Source: DASQMT01 sp963827335
Lineage (GTDB): Bacteria > Actinomycetota > Thermoleophilia > Solirubrobacterales > Solirubrobacteraceae
Direction: 5' to 3'
Length of the DNA: 64,000 nucleotides
Assembly: GCA_963827335.1 (NCBI GenBank)
Contig: CAWHAP010000017.1
Span: forward strand, 56,254 to 120,253
The stretch's first letter is position 1. Every line of letters starts with the position of its first letter. The notes below the pieces were generated by a model that was given only the letters and a program-made list of their open reading frames with translations, did no database searches and was not told the DNA's origin. Shown here in pieces: positions 1-8,731 of this stretch. Position numbers and translations under genes: made by a program.

Positions 1-3000
1 GAGGTGCAGGGGAAGGCTCGGCGAGCCGTCGCGCAGGGATGCGGCGAGCGTCGCCAGCGCCGTGCTCGCACCCGACCGGTGCGGCCCCGCGACGAGCAGG
101 TGCTGCTCGGCGAGGCTGACGGCGACCGGCTCCAGCTGGTCGGCGTCGATCCCGAGGATCGCCGTGAGCGCCGTCGCGGGGGTGCCGAGCCGGGCGCGGG
201 CCACGCGCGCGGGCAGCCGGCCGACGCCCGGGGCCGCCTGGCCCGGGTGCGCCTCCGCCGCGGCCCGCGCCACGGCGGCGAGCGCCGCCGCGTCGGTCCA
301 CGCGACCTGCAGCTCGCGGCCGTCGCGGGTGAACCCGCGTCCCGGCGGCAGGCTCGCGCCGGCGAACGCGGCGCGGGGCACGCCGAGCGCCGTGTACTCG
401 TCCTCGGCCGCGAGCCGGAGCACGACCCGCTCGCCGAGCACGCCGGCCAGCGCGCCCGGGACGTCGGCGCGGCGGTCCGCGGTGACGACGAGGTGCAGGC
501 CGAGCGGGCGGCCGTCGGCGGCGAGCCGCGCGAGCGCCTGCACGGGCTCGCCGTGGCGGACGCGCTCGAACGCCGCGCTGAAGCCCGCGTAGCCGTCGAG
601 GAGCAGCACGACGCGCGGGAACCCGGCGTCCCCGGGCTTACCGCCGGCGGCGACGCGCGCCCGGCGTGCCGTCACGGCGCGACGCAGCGCGCCCAGGAGC
701 CGCAGCACCCGCTCCTCGTCGTCCGCGGCGATCACCGCCCCCACGTGCGGCAGCGCCTCCAGGTCGCCGAGCGCGCGGCTGGCGAAGTCGAGCGCGTAGA
801 CCTGCAGCTCGCCCGGCGCGGCGGAGGCGGCCAGCGAGCAGGCCAGCGTGCGCAGCAGCGCCGTGCGGCCGCTGCCGCTCGCGCCGTAGACGAGCATGCC
901 GCCGTCGCGTTCCAGGTCGAGGTCGAACGGACGCTGCGCCTGCTCCGCCGGATCGTCGACGAGGCCGAGCACCGGCCGCGCCGGCGTCCCGGGGTCGAGA
1001 TCGTCCAGGTCGAGCCGCTCGGGGAGCGCGGGCAGCCACGGCGGACGCGGCGCGGGCAGCTGCTCGCGCTCGGCCGCCGCCTGGGCGCACCCGATCAGGA
1101 GCTGCAGGTCGCTGGGCCGCGTGCCGCCCAGCGAGGAGAGCACGCGCTCGAGCGCCTGGTCCTGGACGCTGCGCCCGAGCGCACGCACGCGGACCCCGCC
1201 GCGGTCGGCGATCCCGGTGCTGCGCCCGCCCGCGTAGGCGACCTGGAGCTCGACGAGCGCCGGCGCCCCGCCCGGTCCGCGGCCCGTCAGCGCGATCGCG
1301 CGGCCCGGCAGGCCGGCGGGGATCGACGCCGCGTCGGGCGCCTCGATGACGTCGCGGCTCTCGCCCTCGTCCGCCACCCGCATCGCCAGCCGCAGGTTCG
1401 TGTTGGCGCGCAGGGCGTCGCTGACCGCGCCGCGCGGCCGCTGGGTGGCGAGCACGAGGTGCAGTCCGAGGCTGCGCCCGCGCTGGGCCACGTCGACGAG
1501 CGTGTCGAGGAACGCGGGCACCTCGCGCACGAGCGTGGCGAACTCGTCGACGACGATCACGAGCGCGGGCGGCGCGCTCGGATCGCGGCGGGCCAGCTCG
1601 CGGAGGCTCTTCGCCCCCGCGCCGGCGAGCAGCGCCTCGCGCCGGCGCAGCTCGGCCAGCAGCGCGGTGCGCGCCCGGTCGGCGAGCCGGGTGTCGAGGT
1701 CGGTCACCATGCCGACCGTGTGCGGCAGCCGGGCGCAGTCGCCGAACGCGGCGCCGCCCTTGTAGTCCACGAGCAGGAACGTCAGCCGGGTGGGCGGATG
1801 GGTGGCGGCGAGCGCGCCGATCAGCGTCTGCAGCAGCTCGCTCTTGCCCGTGCCGGGCATGCCGGCGAGCAGCATCCGCAGCCCCTCGACCTGGCCGGCG
1901 TCGATCGCGAACGGCCCGTCGGCCGCCACGCCGATCGGCGCGCTGAGCCCGTCGGCGGTGCGCCAGCGCTCCGCGACCGCCGAGGGCGTCGGCTCGGGCA
2001 GCCCGAGCAGCTCGAGGAGCGAGACGCGCGCCGGGATCGCCGCCGCGCCGCCGGTCGCGCCGGCGTCGCGCACCGGTGCCAGGAGCCGGGCGACCTCCTC
2101 GCACCACTCGGGCGTCACGGACTCGTAGGCGGCGTCCTCCACGACGTCGCCGGAGCGCACGTCGACGAGCCGCAGCGCGGCGACGGCGTCGTCGAGCTCG
2201 GCGACCGCGGTGCAGGCGCCCGGCACGGCGCGCGCCTCGCGCGCGAGCCACACGGCGCTCGTCCCGTGGCGCAGCGCGTCCTCCAGGACGCTGGGCGCGA
2301 GCCCGAGATCGCCGTCGATCAGGATCAGCCGGCGGCCGGGCTCGGGCGGGCGGGCGAGCAGCGCCTCGGCCGCCGCGGCGCCGCGCACGGGCCCGTCGCC
2401 GCGCACGTGCGGCAGCCACTTCACCCAGGCCCAGTCCGCGACGAGCCGAGGGTCGACGGCGACGGCGATCTCCAGCTCCCGGGGCGAGTGCAGGAGCGCC
2501 GCCTGGGCCACGAGCCAGCGCGCGACGCCGCCCGCGGCGGCGGGCGGCCCGGTCAGGCCCAGCGCGCCACCGTCCAGCGGGACGGCGACGGGGACGTTCG
2601 GCAGCGCGGCGCCGGGCCGCAGCCGGGCGGCGGCGCGCTCGCGCAGCGCGTCGTCCCCGCCGGGGGCGAGCGCCGGCTGGGCGGCCGCGGGCAGGTCGCC
2701 GGTGCCGAGCCGCAGCGCGAGGAAGTCCGGATCGCCCGGGCGCCGCTCCCAGAGCCGCGGGTCCAGCGCCCCGGCACAGGCGCGGAGCGCGGCGGCGTCG
2801 GGGGCCGCGTCGCGGCGCGCGGCGGCCTCGGCGGTGCGGGCGGCGTCGAGCGCGTCCGCGGCCGCGCCGAGCTCCCGCTCCCAGCGCGCGAGCGCCTCCC
2901 GGTGGTCGCGGCGGCCGCTGTGCCGGCCCTCCATGTAGGAGTAGACGGCCATCGCCGGCGCCAGCAGCCCGAACATGAGGCTGAAGGGGCTGCCCGTCAC

Positions 3001-3747
3001 GGCGAACATCACCGCGCCGAGCGCGAGCGGGATCGCCGCGGCGCCGAGCGGGAGCCGCGCGCGGGCGGGGGCCGGCGGGGGCGCGGCCAGCGCGACGGCG
3101 CCGGGCGGTGCGGGCCGCGCGACGCGCGGTGGGCGGTTGAACGCGACGTGGCCGGCGCCGTCCGGCTCGACCGCCGCGCGGACGGCGTGCGGCTCGAAGC
3201 CGAGCAGGGAGCGCCCGGCCTCGACCTGGTCGCCGGCGCGCAGCAGGCGCTCCCCCGCGAGCGGGGCGCCGCCCACGAAGGTCCCGTTGCTCGAGCCGGC
3301 GTCGCTGACGGTGACGCCGTCCGGCCCGACGTCGGCGACGACGTGGCGGCGCGACATCGAGCGGTCGGTGAGGACGAGCCCGGCGCCCGGTCCGCGGCCG
3401 ATCACGTGGCGGCCGGCCGGCAGCGCATGGCGCGTGCCGGCGTCGGGTCCGCCGAGCACGACGAGGTCGAAGAGCGCCGCCGGCTCGGGCGCGGGCGCGG
3501 CGGTCCCCGCCCCGTTGCCCAGCACGAGCAGGTCGCCGTCGCGCAGGCCCGCCTCCTCCACGGGCCGTCCGCCGTCGATCGTGCGGCCCGAGCGCTCGAC
3601 CCGCGCCGACGCGGCGTGGCCGGCGGGCAGCTCGAGGTAGCGCCCCAGCTCGCCGACCAGCTCCGCCGCCGGCGTGCCCGGCGCGACGTCGACGAGGACG
3701 TCGCTGCGCGCCCCCGACGGCGCCTCGACGACGAGCCGCAGCTCCAC
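1..3747 (-). CDS. Type VII secretion-type FtsK/SpoIIIE ATPase with ubiquitin-like and FHA domains (3' end beyond window)
   Basis: This is an EccC/EssC-like membrane ATPase expected to power export of WXG100 proteins. It starts at a GTG at 3747, one base after the kinase stop, and runs off the left edge after 1249 codons. In order it shows a ubiquitin/YukD-like fold (about 1-80), an FHA domain (about 92-182, with GRGP, SRRH and SSNGTF motifs), two membrane segments (about 232-271) and three FtsK-type ATPase modules. Module 1 has an intact Walker A (GMPGTGKS, near 631) and Walker B (VIVVDEFATL, near 732). Module 2 has GASGSGRT, with Arg in place of the Walker Lys (near 952). Module 3 (GPHRSGAST, near 1213) lacks the Lys. 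Degenerate second and third modules are known in EccC/EssC. FHA plus FtsK in one chain recalls Firmicutes EssC more than mycobacterial EccC. Domain assignment is firm; the secretion role is inferred from the WXG100 genes at 9.9-10.4 kb. Confidence 0.88.
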   Translation of the reverse strand, partial: MELRLVVEAPSGARSDVLVDVAPGTPAAELVGELGRYLELPAGHAASARVERSGRTIDGGRPVEEAGLRDGDLLVLGNGAGTAAPAPEPAALFDLVVLGGPDAGTRHALPAGRHVIGRGPGAGLVLTDRSMSRRHVVADVGPDGVTVSDAGSSNGTFVGGAPLAGERLLRAGDQVEAGRSLLGFEPHAVRAAVEPDGAGHVAFNRPPRVARPAPPGAVALAAPPPAPARARLPLGAAAIPLALGAVMFAVTGSPFSLMFGLLAPAMAVYSYMEGRHSGRRDHREALARWERELGAAADALDAARTAEAAARRDAAPDAAALRACAGALDPRLWERRPGDPDFLALRLGTGDLPAAAQPALAPGGDDALRERAAARLRPGAALPNVPVAVPLDGGALGLTGPPAAAGGVARWLVAQAALLHSPRELEIAVAVDPRLVADWAWVKWLPHVRGDGPVRGAAAAEALLARPPEPGRRLILIDGDLGLAPSVLEDALRHGTSAVWLAREARAVPGACTAVAELDDAVAALRLVDVRSGDVVEDAAYESVTPEWCEEVARLLAPVRDAGATGGAAAIPARVSLLELLGLPEPTPSAVAERWRTADGLSAPIGVAADGPFAIDAGQVEGLRMLLAGMPGTGKSELLQTLIGALAATHPPTRLTFLLVDYKGGAAFGDCARLPHTVGMVTDLDTRLADRARTALLAELRRREALLAGAGAKSLRELARRDPSAPPALVIVVDEFATLVREVPAFLDTLVDVAQRGRSLGLHLVLATQRPRGAVSDALRANTNLRLAMRVADEGESRDVIEAPDAASIPAGLPGRAIALTGRGPGGAPALVELQVAYAGGRSTGIADRGGVRVRALGRSVQDQALERVLSSLGGTRPSDLQLLIGCAQAAAEREQLPAPRPPWLPALPERLDLDDLDPGTPARPVLGLVDDPAEQAQRPFDLDLERDGGMLVYGASGSGRTALLRTLACSLAASAAPGELQVYALDFASRALGDLEALPHVGAVIAADDEERVLRLLGALRRAVTARRARVAAGGKPGDAGFPRVVLLLDGYAGFSAAFERVRHGEPVQALARLAADGRPLGLHLVVTADRRADVPGALAGVLGERVVLRLAAEDEYTALGVPRAAFAGASLPPGRGFTRDGRELQVAWTDAAALAAVARAAAEAHPGQAAPGVGRLPARVARARLGTPATALTAILGIDADQLEPVAVSLAEQHLLVAGPHRSGASTALATLAASLRDGSPSLPLHL

Positions 3748-3748
3748 G

Positions 3749-6010
3749 TCAGCGCACCCGGTAGCCGAGCGCCTCGAACCGGGCCAGGGCGCGGTTGACG
3801 GCCCGGTCGGCGGCGGCGGCGCGCGTGCGCGCCCGCGCCCACGCCCGCCGCCGGCCGCCCCGTGCCGCGTCCGCGGCGGCGGCGTACGGCTTGCGCGCGC
3901 GCCCGACGGCGCGCTCCAGCCCCTGCTGCGCGGCGCGCTCGGGCGGGTTCGGCTCGACCTTGCCGAGGGCCTGCGCGGCGGTCGCGTAGGCGGAGGCCGC
4001 GTCGCGGGCCGCCCTGGCCTGCCCGTCCGGCGTCGTCGCGGACGCCATGCGGCGGATCGCGGCTTCCCGCTTGTCGGCGAGCCTGGCGACCGGGGCGGCG
4101 AGCTCGCCCGCGTAGCGCTTGCTCGGGCCGAGCGCGAAGGCGCGGGCGTCGCCGGTCAGGGCGAGCGTGCCCGCGGCCGTCTCGCAGCGGGCGCGGTCGT
4201 CCGCGCCGCCGAGGCACGCGATCGTCGCGATCCCGGCCGTGGTCGGCGCGGCCAGCACGGTGAGCTCGCCGTCGACGTCCTCGTGCCGCAGGTCCGCGTA
4301 GCGGTACGCCTGCGCCTCCCCGGCCTCGACGGCCTCGCGGGCGGCGGGCGGTGCGCTCAGACCGGCCGTGAAGGCGGCGGGCAGCAGGGCGGGGCCCGCG
4401 GCGTCCGTCATCCCGGCCACGATCGTCGCGTCGCCGCGGCCGAGCGCGGCCGCGGCGCGGAGCTCGAGCCCGGGGAGATCCGGCGCGTCCCGCGCCGTCC
4501 AGCCCGCAGGGCCCTGCAGCGTCAGCGCGCCCGCCTCGAGCGTCGCCGTGCCCGGCGCCGCGGCGGCGGGGGGCGCGGTCCGCTCGCCGGTGCCCCCGGC
4601 GAGCGTCCCGGCGAGCACGGCGGCCGCCAGGCCGGCCGCGGCCGCGGCGACCCGCGGCCAGCGCCGCGACGGCGCGGCGCCTTCCCTGGCCGGCGCGGGG
4701 GTGATCCTCGGCGCGGAGACCGGCTCCGGCGCCGCGCGGAGGGTCGGCCCCGTGACGGGCTCCGTGACCTGCTCGGGCGCGGCGTCCGGTTCCGCGACCG
4801 GATCCGGGACGGGCTCCGGTTCCGCGACCGGCTCGGGCTCCGGCTCCGGCTCGGGCTCGGGCTCGGGGGCGGGCGGCTCGGCCGGCGGCGCGGGTGCGTG
4901 CGGGTCCCACGGCCGGCGCTGGTCGGGCAGGGTGTGCGCGCCGCTGCGCGCGTGGACGGCGGTGCTCGTGCCCGGATCGTCGTCCAGGACGGCCGGCACG
5001 GCTTCCGCGGGCGCCGTCAGCGCCTCGGTCGGCGCGCCGGTCGGGACCGCGGCGGCGGTCGTGACGACCTCCGGCGGCGGGGGCACGACCGTGCTGGCGT
5101 CGGCGGCCTCGATCGTCGCCGGTGTCGGCGGCGCCGCGCGCAGCTCGACCGGCGGCGCGGGCGGGCCGAGGCGCCCGACCGGCGTGCCCGTGGCCAGCGC
5201 CGCCTCGAGCGCCGCGATGAAGTCGAGCAGCGTGTCCGGCCGGTCCGACGGGACCTTCGCCAGCCCGGCGGCGAGCACGTCGTCGACGGCCGGCGGCAGC
5301 GTGGCCCGCAGCGCCGAGGCCTGCGGCGGCGGATCGGACATGTGCGCGAACAGGACGGCCGCCTCGGTGGGCTTCGGGAACGGCACCGTGCCCGTGAAGC
5401 ACTCGTACGCGACCGCCGCGAACGAGTAGAGGTCGCTGGCCGGCCCGGGCGGCTCGCCCCGGATCTGCTCCGGCGCGATGTAGTCGAGCGTGCCGACGAA
5501 CTGCCCCGTCTTGGTGAACGCGGTGTCCCCGGGCGCGCGCGTGAGGCCGAAGTCGGCGAGGTAGGCATGGTCGCGCCGGCCGACGAGGATGTTCTGCGGC
5601 TTGATGTCGCGATGGACGAGGTCCGCTTCGTGCGCGCTGTCGAGCGCGTCGGCGACCGGCCTGAGCAGCCGCAGCGTCCGTTCGCCGTCGAGCTCGCCGG
5701 ACTTGACCAGCTCCTTGAGCGTGCTCCCGCGCACGAGCCGCATCGCGATGAACAGGCCGTGGTCCTCGAGCTCGCCGGCCTCGTAGATCGGGACGATGTG
5801 CGCGTGGTCCAGGCCGGCCTGGAGCCGGCCCTCCCGGCGGAAGCGGCGGCGGAAGGACTCGTCGAGCGACAGGTCCGCGGCGAGCAGCTTGAGCGCGACC
5901 TTGCGCCCGAGCGAGTGCTGCGTGGCCTCGTAGACGACGCCCATGCCGCCGCGGCCGAGCAGGCCCTCGATCCGGTACGCGCCGATGTCGGTGCCGGGCT
6001 CCAGCATCAT
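3749..6010 (-). CDS. Transmembrane Ser/Thr protein kinase (PknB-like)
   Basis: A 753-residue eukaryotic-type kinase. The catalytic domain (about 10-270) has the glycine loop GRGGMGVV (19-26), Lys41 in VALKLL, HRDIKPQN with catalytic Asp135, and DFG at 153-155. A long Pro/Glu-rich linker with (PE)n repeats leads to one membrane segment near 450-475 (WPRVAAAAAGLAAAV) and an unrecognised outer domain of about 270 residues; PASTA repeats are absent. The ATG at 6008-6010 overlaps the stop of the small secreted-protein gene (ATGA), and the ATPase gene begins one base after its own stop, so the three are probably translationally coupled. By analogy with other kinase/FHA loci, likely targets are the FHA domains of the neighbouring ATPase and of the FHA-HTH protein at 7.9 kb; that is inference. 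Confidence 0.9.
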   Translation of the reverse strand: MMLEPGTDIGAYRIEGLLGRGGMGVVYEATQHSLGRKVALKLLAADLSLDESFRRRFRREGRLQAGLDHAHIVPIYEAGELEDHGLFIAMRLVRGSTLKELVKSGELDGERTLRLLRPVADALDSAHEADLVHRDIKPQNILVGRRDHAYLADFGLTRAPGDTAFTKTGQFVGTLDYIAPEQIRGEPPGPASDLYSFAAVAYECFTGTVPFPKPTEAAVLFAHMSDPPPQASALRATLPPAVDDVLAAGLAKVPSDRPDTLLDFIAALEAALATGTPVGRLGPPAPPVELRAAPPTPATIEAADASTVVPPPPEVVTTAAAVPTGAPTEALTAPAEAVPAVLDDDPGTSTAVHARSGAHTLPDQRRPWDPHAPAPPAEPPAPEPEPEPEPEPEPVAEPEPVPDPVAEPDAAPEQVTEPVTGPTLRAAPEPVSAPRITPAPAREGAAPSRRWPRVAAAAAGLAAAVLAGTLAGGTGERTAPPAAAAPGTATLEAGALTLQGPAGWTARDAPDLPGLELRAAAALGRGDATIVAGMTDAAGPALLPAAFTAGLSAPPAAREAVEAGEAQAYRYADLRHEDVDGELTVLAAPTTAGIATIACLGGADDRARCETAAGTLALTGDARAFALGPSKRYAGELAAPVARLADKREAAIRRMASATTPDGQARAARDAASAYATAAQALGKVEPNPPERAAQQGLERAVGRARKPYAAAADAARGGRRRAWARARTRAAAADRAVNRALARFEALGYRVR

Positions 6011-6387
6011 CCGCAGGGGTCGCAGCCGTCATCCCCGCCCGGCGTCGGCTGTGCCGTCGGGACCGCGGTGGGCACGGCGGTGGGCACCGCCGTCGGGACC
6101 GCCGTGGGCACCACCGTGGGCGTCACGCCCGGGCCGTCCCCGCCGTCGTCCGGCTCGTCCGGCTCGTCCGGCTCGGGCTCCCGCTCGAGCGCCGGAAGCG
6201 ACCGCGCCTCGAGTTTCTGCAGCGCCCCGACGTCGCTCGGGACCGGCACCGTCGACAGCGCGGCCGGCGCCGCGTCGGCGCGCGCGGGCGGGCGCTCGGC
6301 CTGCGGCCGACCGTCCCGCGCCAGCGCGAACGACCCGGCGAACAGCGCCACGGCCACGACCGCCGCGATGGCGGTCAGGCGCCGCAT
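6007..6387 (-). CDS. Small secreted Pro/Thr-repeat protein
   Basis: A 126-residue protein not recognised by family. The N-terminus MRRLTAIAAVVAVALFAGS looks like a signal peptide or membrane anchor. The middle is acidic (repeated EPDEPDEP-type residues), followed by about five PTAV repeats and a Cys-containing end (CDPCG). Such Pro/Thr tracts usually act as cell-wall-spanning linkers. The ATG at 6385-6387 shares one base with the stop of the upstream MopE-like gene (TGATG), and its own stop overlaps the kinase start, so it is an internal operon gene. The short frame would be doubtful on its own; coupling on both sides supports it. It may be an envelope component of the secretion-like locus. 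Confidence 0.72.
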   Translation of the reverse strand: MRRLTAIAAVVAVALFAGSFALARDGRPQAERPPARADAAPAALSTVPVPSDVGALQKLEARSLPALEREPEPDEPDEPDDGGDGPGVTPTVVPTAVPTAVPTAVPTAVPTAQPTPGGDDGCDPCG

Positions 6388-7739
6388 CAGCAGCTCCTCC
6401 AGCGCCCGTTGACGCCGCAGAAGCCCTTGTAGCGGTACGTCGAGGACGACGTGAGGCGCCACTGGAAGCGCCGGCCCATCCACTCCGGCGGGTTGGTCAC
6501 CTCGACGCGGATCCGCGTGCCGCGGCGCAGCGGCCCGACGATCCGGCGCGGCAGCTTCAGCCGCTTGACGTCGCGCTTCAGGCGCCGCTTCACGACGATC
6601 TTGCGGTCGCGGCACGCGCCGCCCTTGCAGGTGACGACGATGCGCGAGCCCTTGAGCGCCTCGTTCAGCGCGAACTTCGTGAGCCGCCCGCCGGACATGG
6701 AGAACGCGCCCGTGGTCGTGGGCTTGCGCGCCTTGTCGTCGCCGGCGAAGCAGTTCTGGTCGGTGCCGTCGTCGCGGATCTCGGGCCGCCCCGGATGGAT
6801 CGAGTCGTCCAGCGGCTTGCAGTCGCCCGCGTTCGGCGTGCCGTCGTTGTCGTCGTCGGGGTCGCGCAGGCTCGGCGTGAGCGTGAAGTGGCCCTCGAGG
6901 AACGTGTTGGCCCCCTGGACGTCGCCGCCGACCTGGATCCACACGGTCTCGCCCTTGGCCACGCGCGCCTCCGCGGCGCCGGGGCCGCAGGCCGCGACCG
7001 CGTCGCTGCCGGCCCGCCGGATGGAGACGACGCCCGTCATCAGGCCCATCTGGAACCGCGCCACGCCCCAGGTCGGGGCCGTCCACTTCAGCCAGACCGT
7101 GTTGCCGTACCCGATCGTGCCGCAGTTGTTGGTCTCGTTCTCGCGACCGGCGCCGTGGTTGTCGTAGTGGGCCGCGGGATTCACGTCGACCGCGCCGGCG
7201 CGCGTGTCGTAGGACGGCGGCGAGCTGCTCGACGCGACCGTCAGGCGGTTCGCCGGCGGGGCGTTGCAGAAGACGTTGCTGCCGTTGAGCTGCCGGACGC
7301 ATCGGCCCACCTGGATCAGGTAGCGCCGGCCGGCGACCGACGGCCAGACGACCTTCGACTCGTCCTCCGCGAAGCGGCAATCGATGATCCCCGGCGGGCT
7401 CGCGAGCGGGTTTCCCTCGTAGACGGCGACGAGGCTGCCGCGGCCGGTGGCGGCAGCGGTGAGTTGGCGCCCGTTGCCCGTGACGTAGAACCAGGCGGTG
7501 TTGGTGACCCAGGCGTTGATGACCGCGTCGCAGTAGCCCGGTCCGAGGTCGGACAGGTACTCGCTCGCCTGCGTGTCGAAGGTCGTCGTATCGATCGACT
7601 CCGGCTTGCCGAAGTGCAGGAAGGTCGCCTCGCCCACCGTTTCCCCGGCCGCCTGGGCGCCGGTCGGGAGCAACCCGAGGACGACGATCGCGAGCATCGC
7701 GCCGATCCATCCATGCCGCCTGTGCGTCCGACCGTCCAT
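6387..7739 (-). CDS. Secreted protein with MopE-like metal-binding motif
   Basis: A 450-residue exported protein of unknown function. Residues 1-30 contain a signal peptide (GWIGAMLAIVVLGLLPTGAQA). Near the last third lies an Asp-rich segment, DPDDDNDGTPNAGDC followed by HPGRPEIRDDGTDQNC, which resembles the putative metal-binding motif of MopE-type surface proteins. The basic C-terminal region with paired Cys (CKGGACRDRK) resembles the domains that end many secreted proteins of this lineage. The ATG at 7739 was chosen over upstream in-frame codons because GGGGGA sits just before it and the signal peptide then lies at the N-terminus. It heads the leftward operon that runs through the kinase to the FtsK ATPase, and is divergent from the FHA-HTH gene. 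Confidence 0.75.
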   Translation of the reverse strand: MDGRTHRRHGWIGAMLAIVVLGLLPTGAQAAGETVGEATFLHFGKPESIDTTTFDTQASEYLSDLGPGYCDAVINAWVTNTAWFYVTGNGRQLTAAATGRGSLVAVYEGNPLASPPGIIDCRFAEDESKVVWPSVAGRRYLIQVGRCVRQLNGSNVFCNAPPANRLTVASSSSPPSYDTRAGAVDVNPAAHYDNHGAGRENETNNCGTIGYGNTVWLKWTAPTWGVARFQMGLMTGVVSIRRAGSDAVAACGPGAAEARVAKGETVWIQVGGDVQGANTFLEGHFTLTPSLRDPDDDNDGTPNAGDCKPLDDSIHPGRPEIRDDGTDQNCFAGDDKARKPTTTGAFSMSGGRLTKFALNEALKGSRIVVTCKGGACRDRKIVVKRRLKRDVKRLKLPRRIVGPLRRGTRIRVEVTNPPEWMGRRFQWRLTSSSTYRYKGFCGVNGRWRSC

Positions 7740-7861
7740 TGGTCCCCCGTGGCTATCCGACCAGGTCGTCACAACCGTTGCAAGGCCGAGACTCGACCTT
7801 TTGGTTGAACGCTGAACAACGGGCGAGGACCCACGAACTTCGCGCGAGGTAATGTCGGCTC
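7740..7861. promoter_or_regulatory. Divergent promoter region of the secretion-like locus
   Basis: A 122-base gap between the leftward secreted-protein/kinase/ATPase operon and the rightward FHA-HTH gene must carry promoters for both. It is less GC-rich than the flanks around 7770-7815 (it includes ACAACCGTTGCAAGG and TTTTGGTTGAACGC). A ribosome site (GGGGGA on the minus strand) precedes the leftward ATG. On the plus strand AGGTAATGT lies about 10 bases before the GTG at 7862 and could be a -10 of a near-leaderless transcript. Exact promoter boxes were not assigned. Confidence 0.4.
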
Positions 7862-8542
7862 GTGGAATCCCCGCTCGCACCGCACCGCGCGACGCCCGAG
7901 GAGCTGCGCGCGCGGCTGGAGGCCGAGCGCCTCGACGCGCCGTTCCTCGTCTGGCGCGACGGCGACGGGGCGCAGCGGATCCGATCGCTCGACGGCGCCG
8001 AGCGCGTGACGATCGGGCGCCGCGAGGAGAACGACGTCGCGCTCGCCTGGGACACCGAGGTCTCGCGCCTGCACGCGGTCGTCGAGCGCGTCGGCGGCGA
8101 GTGGACGGTCGTGGACGACGGGCTCTCCCAGAACGGGACGTTCGTGGCCAACGAGCGGCTGGCGGGCCGGCGGCGGCTCGCGGACGGCGACCTGGTCCGC
8201 ACCGGGCGCTCCGTGATCGCGTTCGTCGACCCGCATCGTGGCGCGTCGGCGGCCACGAGCATCGCCGGCGACGCGCACGCGATGCTCGAGCTCACCACCA
8301 TGCAGAAGCGCGTGCTCGTGGCCCTGTGCCGTCCGTTCGCGGACAGCTCCGCGTTCGCGGCGCCGGCGACCAACCAGCAGATCGCGGGCGAGCTGTACCT
8401 CTCGGTGGACGGCGTCAAGACGCATCTCCGCACGCTCTTCCGCAAGTTCGCCGTGCCCGACCTGCCGCACAACCAGAAGCGCCTCCAGCTCGCCCAGCGC
8501 GCGATGGATGCCGGGATCGTCACGCAGCGCGAGCTGCGCTGA
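7862..8542 (+). CDS. FHA-domain regulator with C-terminal winged/LuxR-type HTH
   Basis: A 226-residue cytoplasmic protein starting at GTG. Residues about 28-125 form an FHA domain (TIGRREENDV, SRLHAVVER, SQNGTFVANERL), which binds phosphothreonine peptides. Residues about 145-225 form a helix-turn-helix region (TNQQIAGELYLSVDGVKTHLRTLF) similar to the C-terminal effector domains of LuxR-like or SARP-like regulators. The natural reading is a transcription factor whose activity depends on phosphorylation by the Ser/Thr kinase encoded divergently at 3.7-6.0 kb; this is inference. It precedes the protease/WXG100 arm but is separated from it by a 189-base gap with its own candidate regulatory element, so it may regulate that arm rather than simply be co-transcribed. 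Confidence 0.82.
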   Translation: MESPLAPHRATPEELRARLEAERLDAPFLVWRDGDGAQRIRSLDGAERVTIGRREENDVALAWDTEVSRLHAVVERVGGEWTVVDDGLSQNGTFVANERLAGRRRLADGDLVRTGRSVIAFVDPHRGASAATSIAGDAHAMLELTTMQKRVLVALCRPFADSSAFAAPATNQQIAGELYLSVDGVKTHLRTLFRKFAVPDLPHNQKRLQLAQRAMDAGIVTQRELR

Positions 8543-8731
8543 TCCGACGCGAAACCGCCCGAACGACCATTGCACCGGGACGCTGACCCTCGGGTAAGGT
8601 CGCGCGGTGATCGCGCCATGCCGCCGCTCGGGTGGTGCCGGAGGGAAGCAGGGTCCACCCCTGGGGTTGCTCGCAACCGGGACGCACGGGGCGCAGGATC
8701 CGTTGGGTCCATTGCGATTCGGAGGAGCCGG
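8543..8731 (+). promoter_or_regulatory. Promoter/leader of the protease-WXG100 operon with CCACCCCTGGGG element (copy 1)
   Basis: Non-coding gap before the trypsin-like gene. GGGTCCACCCCTGGGG lies at 8651-8666 and GGATCC at 8696-8701, in the same order as in the gap before the zinc metallopeptidase at 12546-12601. A GGGTGG at about 8629-8634 could pair with CCACCC to form a stem. GGTTGCTCGCAACC (8664-8677) is a further short hairpin. A strong Shine-Dalgarno sequence (GGAGGAG, 8721-8727) precedes the ATG. It could be a DNA operator or an RNA leader; it matches no riboswitch family I could recognise. Confidence 0.45.

Noticed and set aside
4..3798. Very long open plus-strand frame (1264 codons), Arg/Ala/Gly-rich
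   Set aside because: Antisense to the FtsK-type ATPase, which has recognisable FHA and Walker motifs. The plus-strand product has no motif, which is typical of GC-rich antisense frames.
3402..6032. Minus-strand open frame of 876 codons over the kinase and start of the ATPase
   Set aside because: Same region in another frame gives the intact kinase (3749-6010) with HRD and DFG motifs; this frame is only Arg/Pro-rich.
8543..8731. Possible riboswitch (cyclic dinucleotide type) before the secreted protease
   Set aside because: Some GGGACGCA-like bases occur, but the conserved cores of the known cyclic dinucleotide riboswitches could not be aligned.
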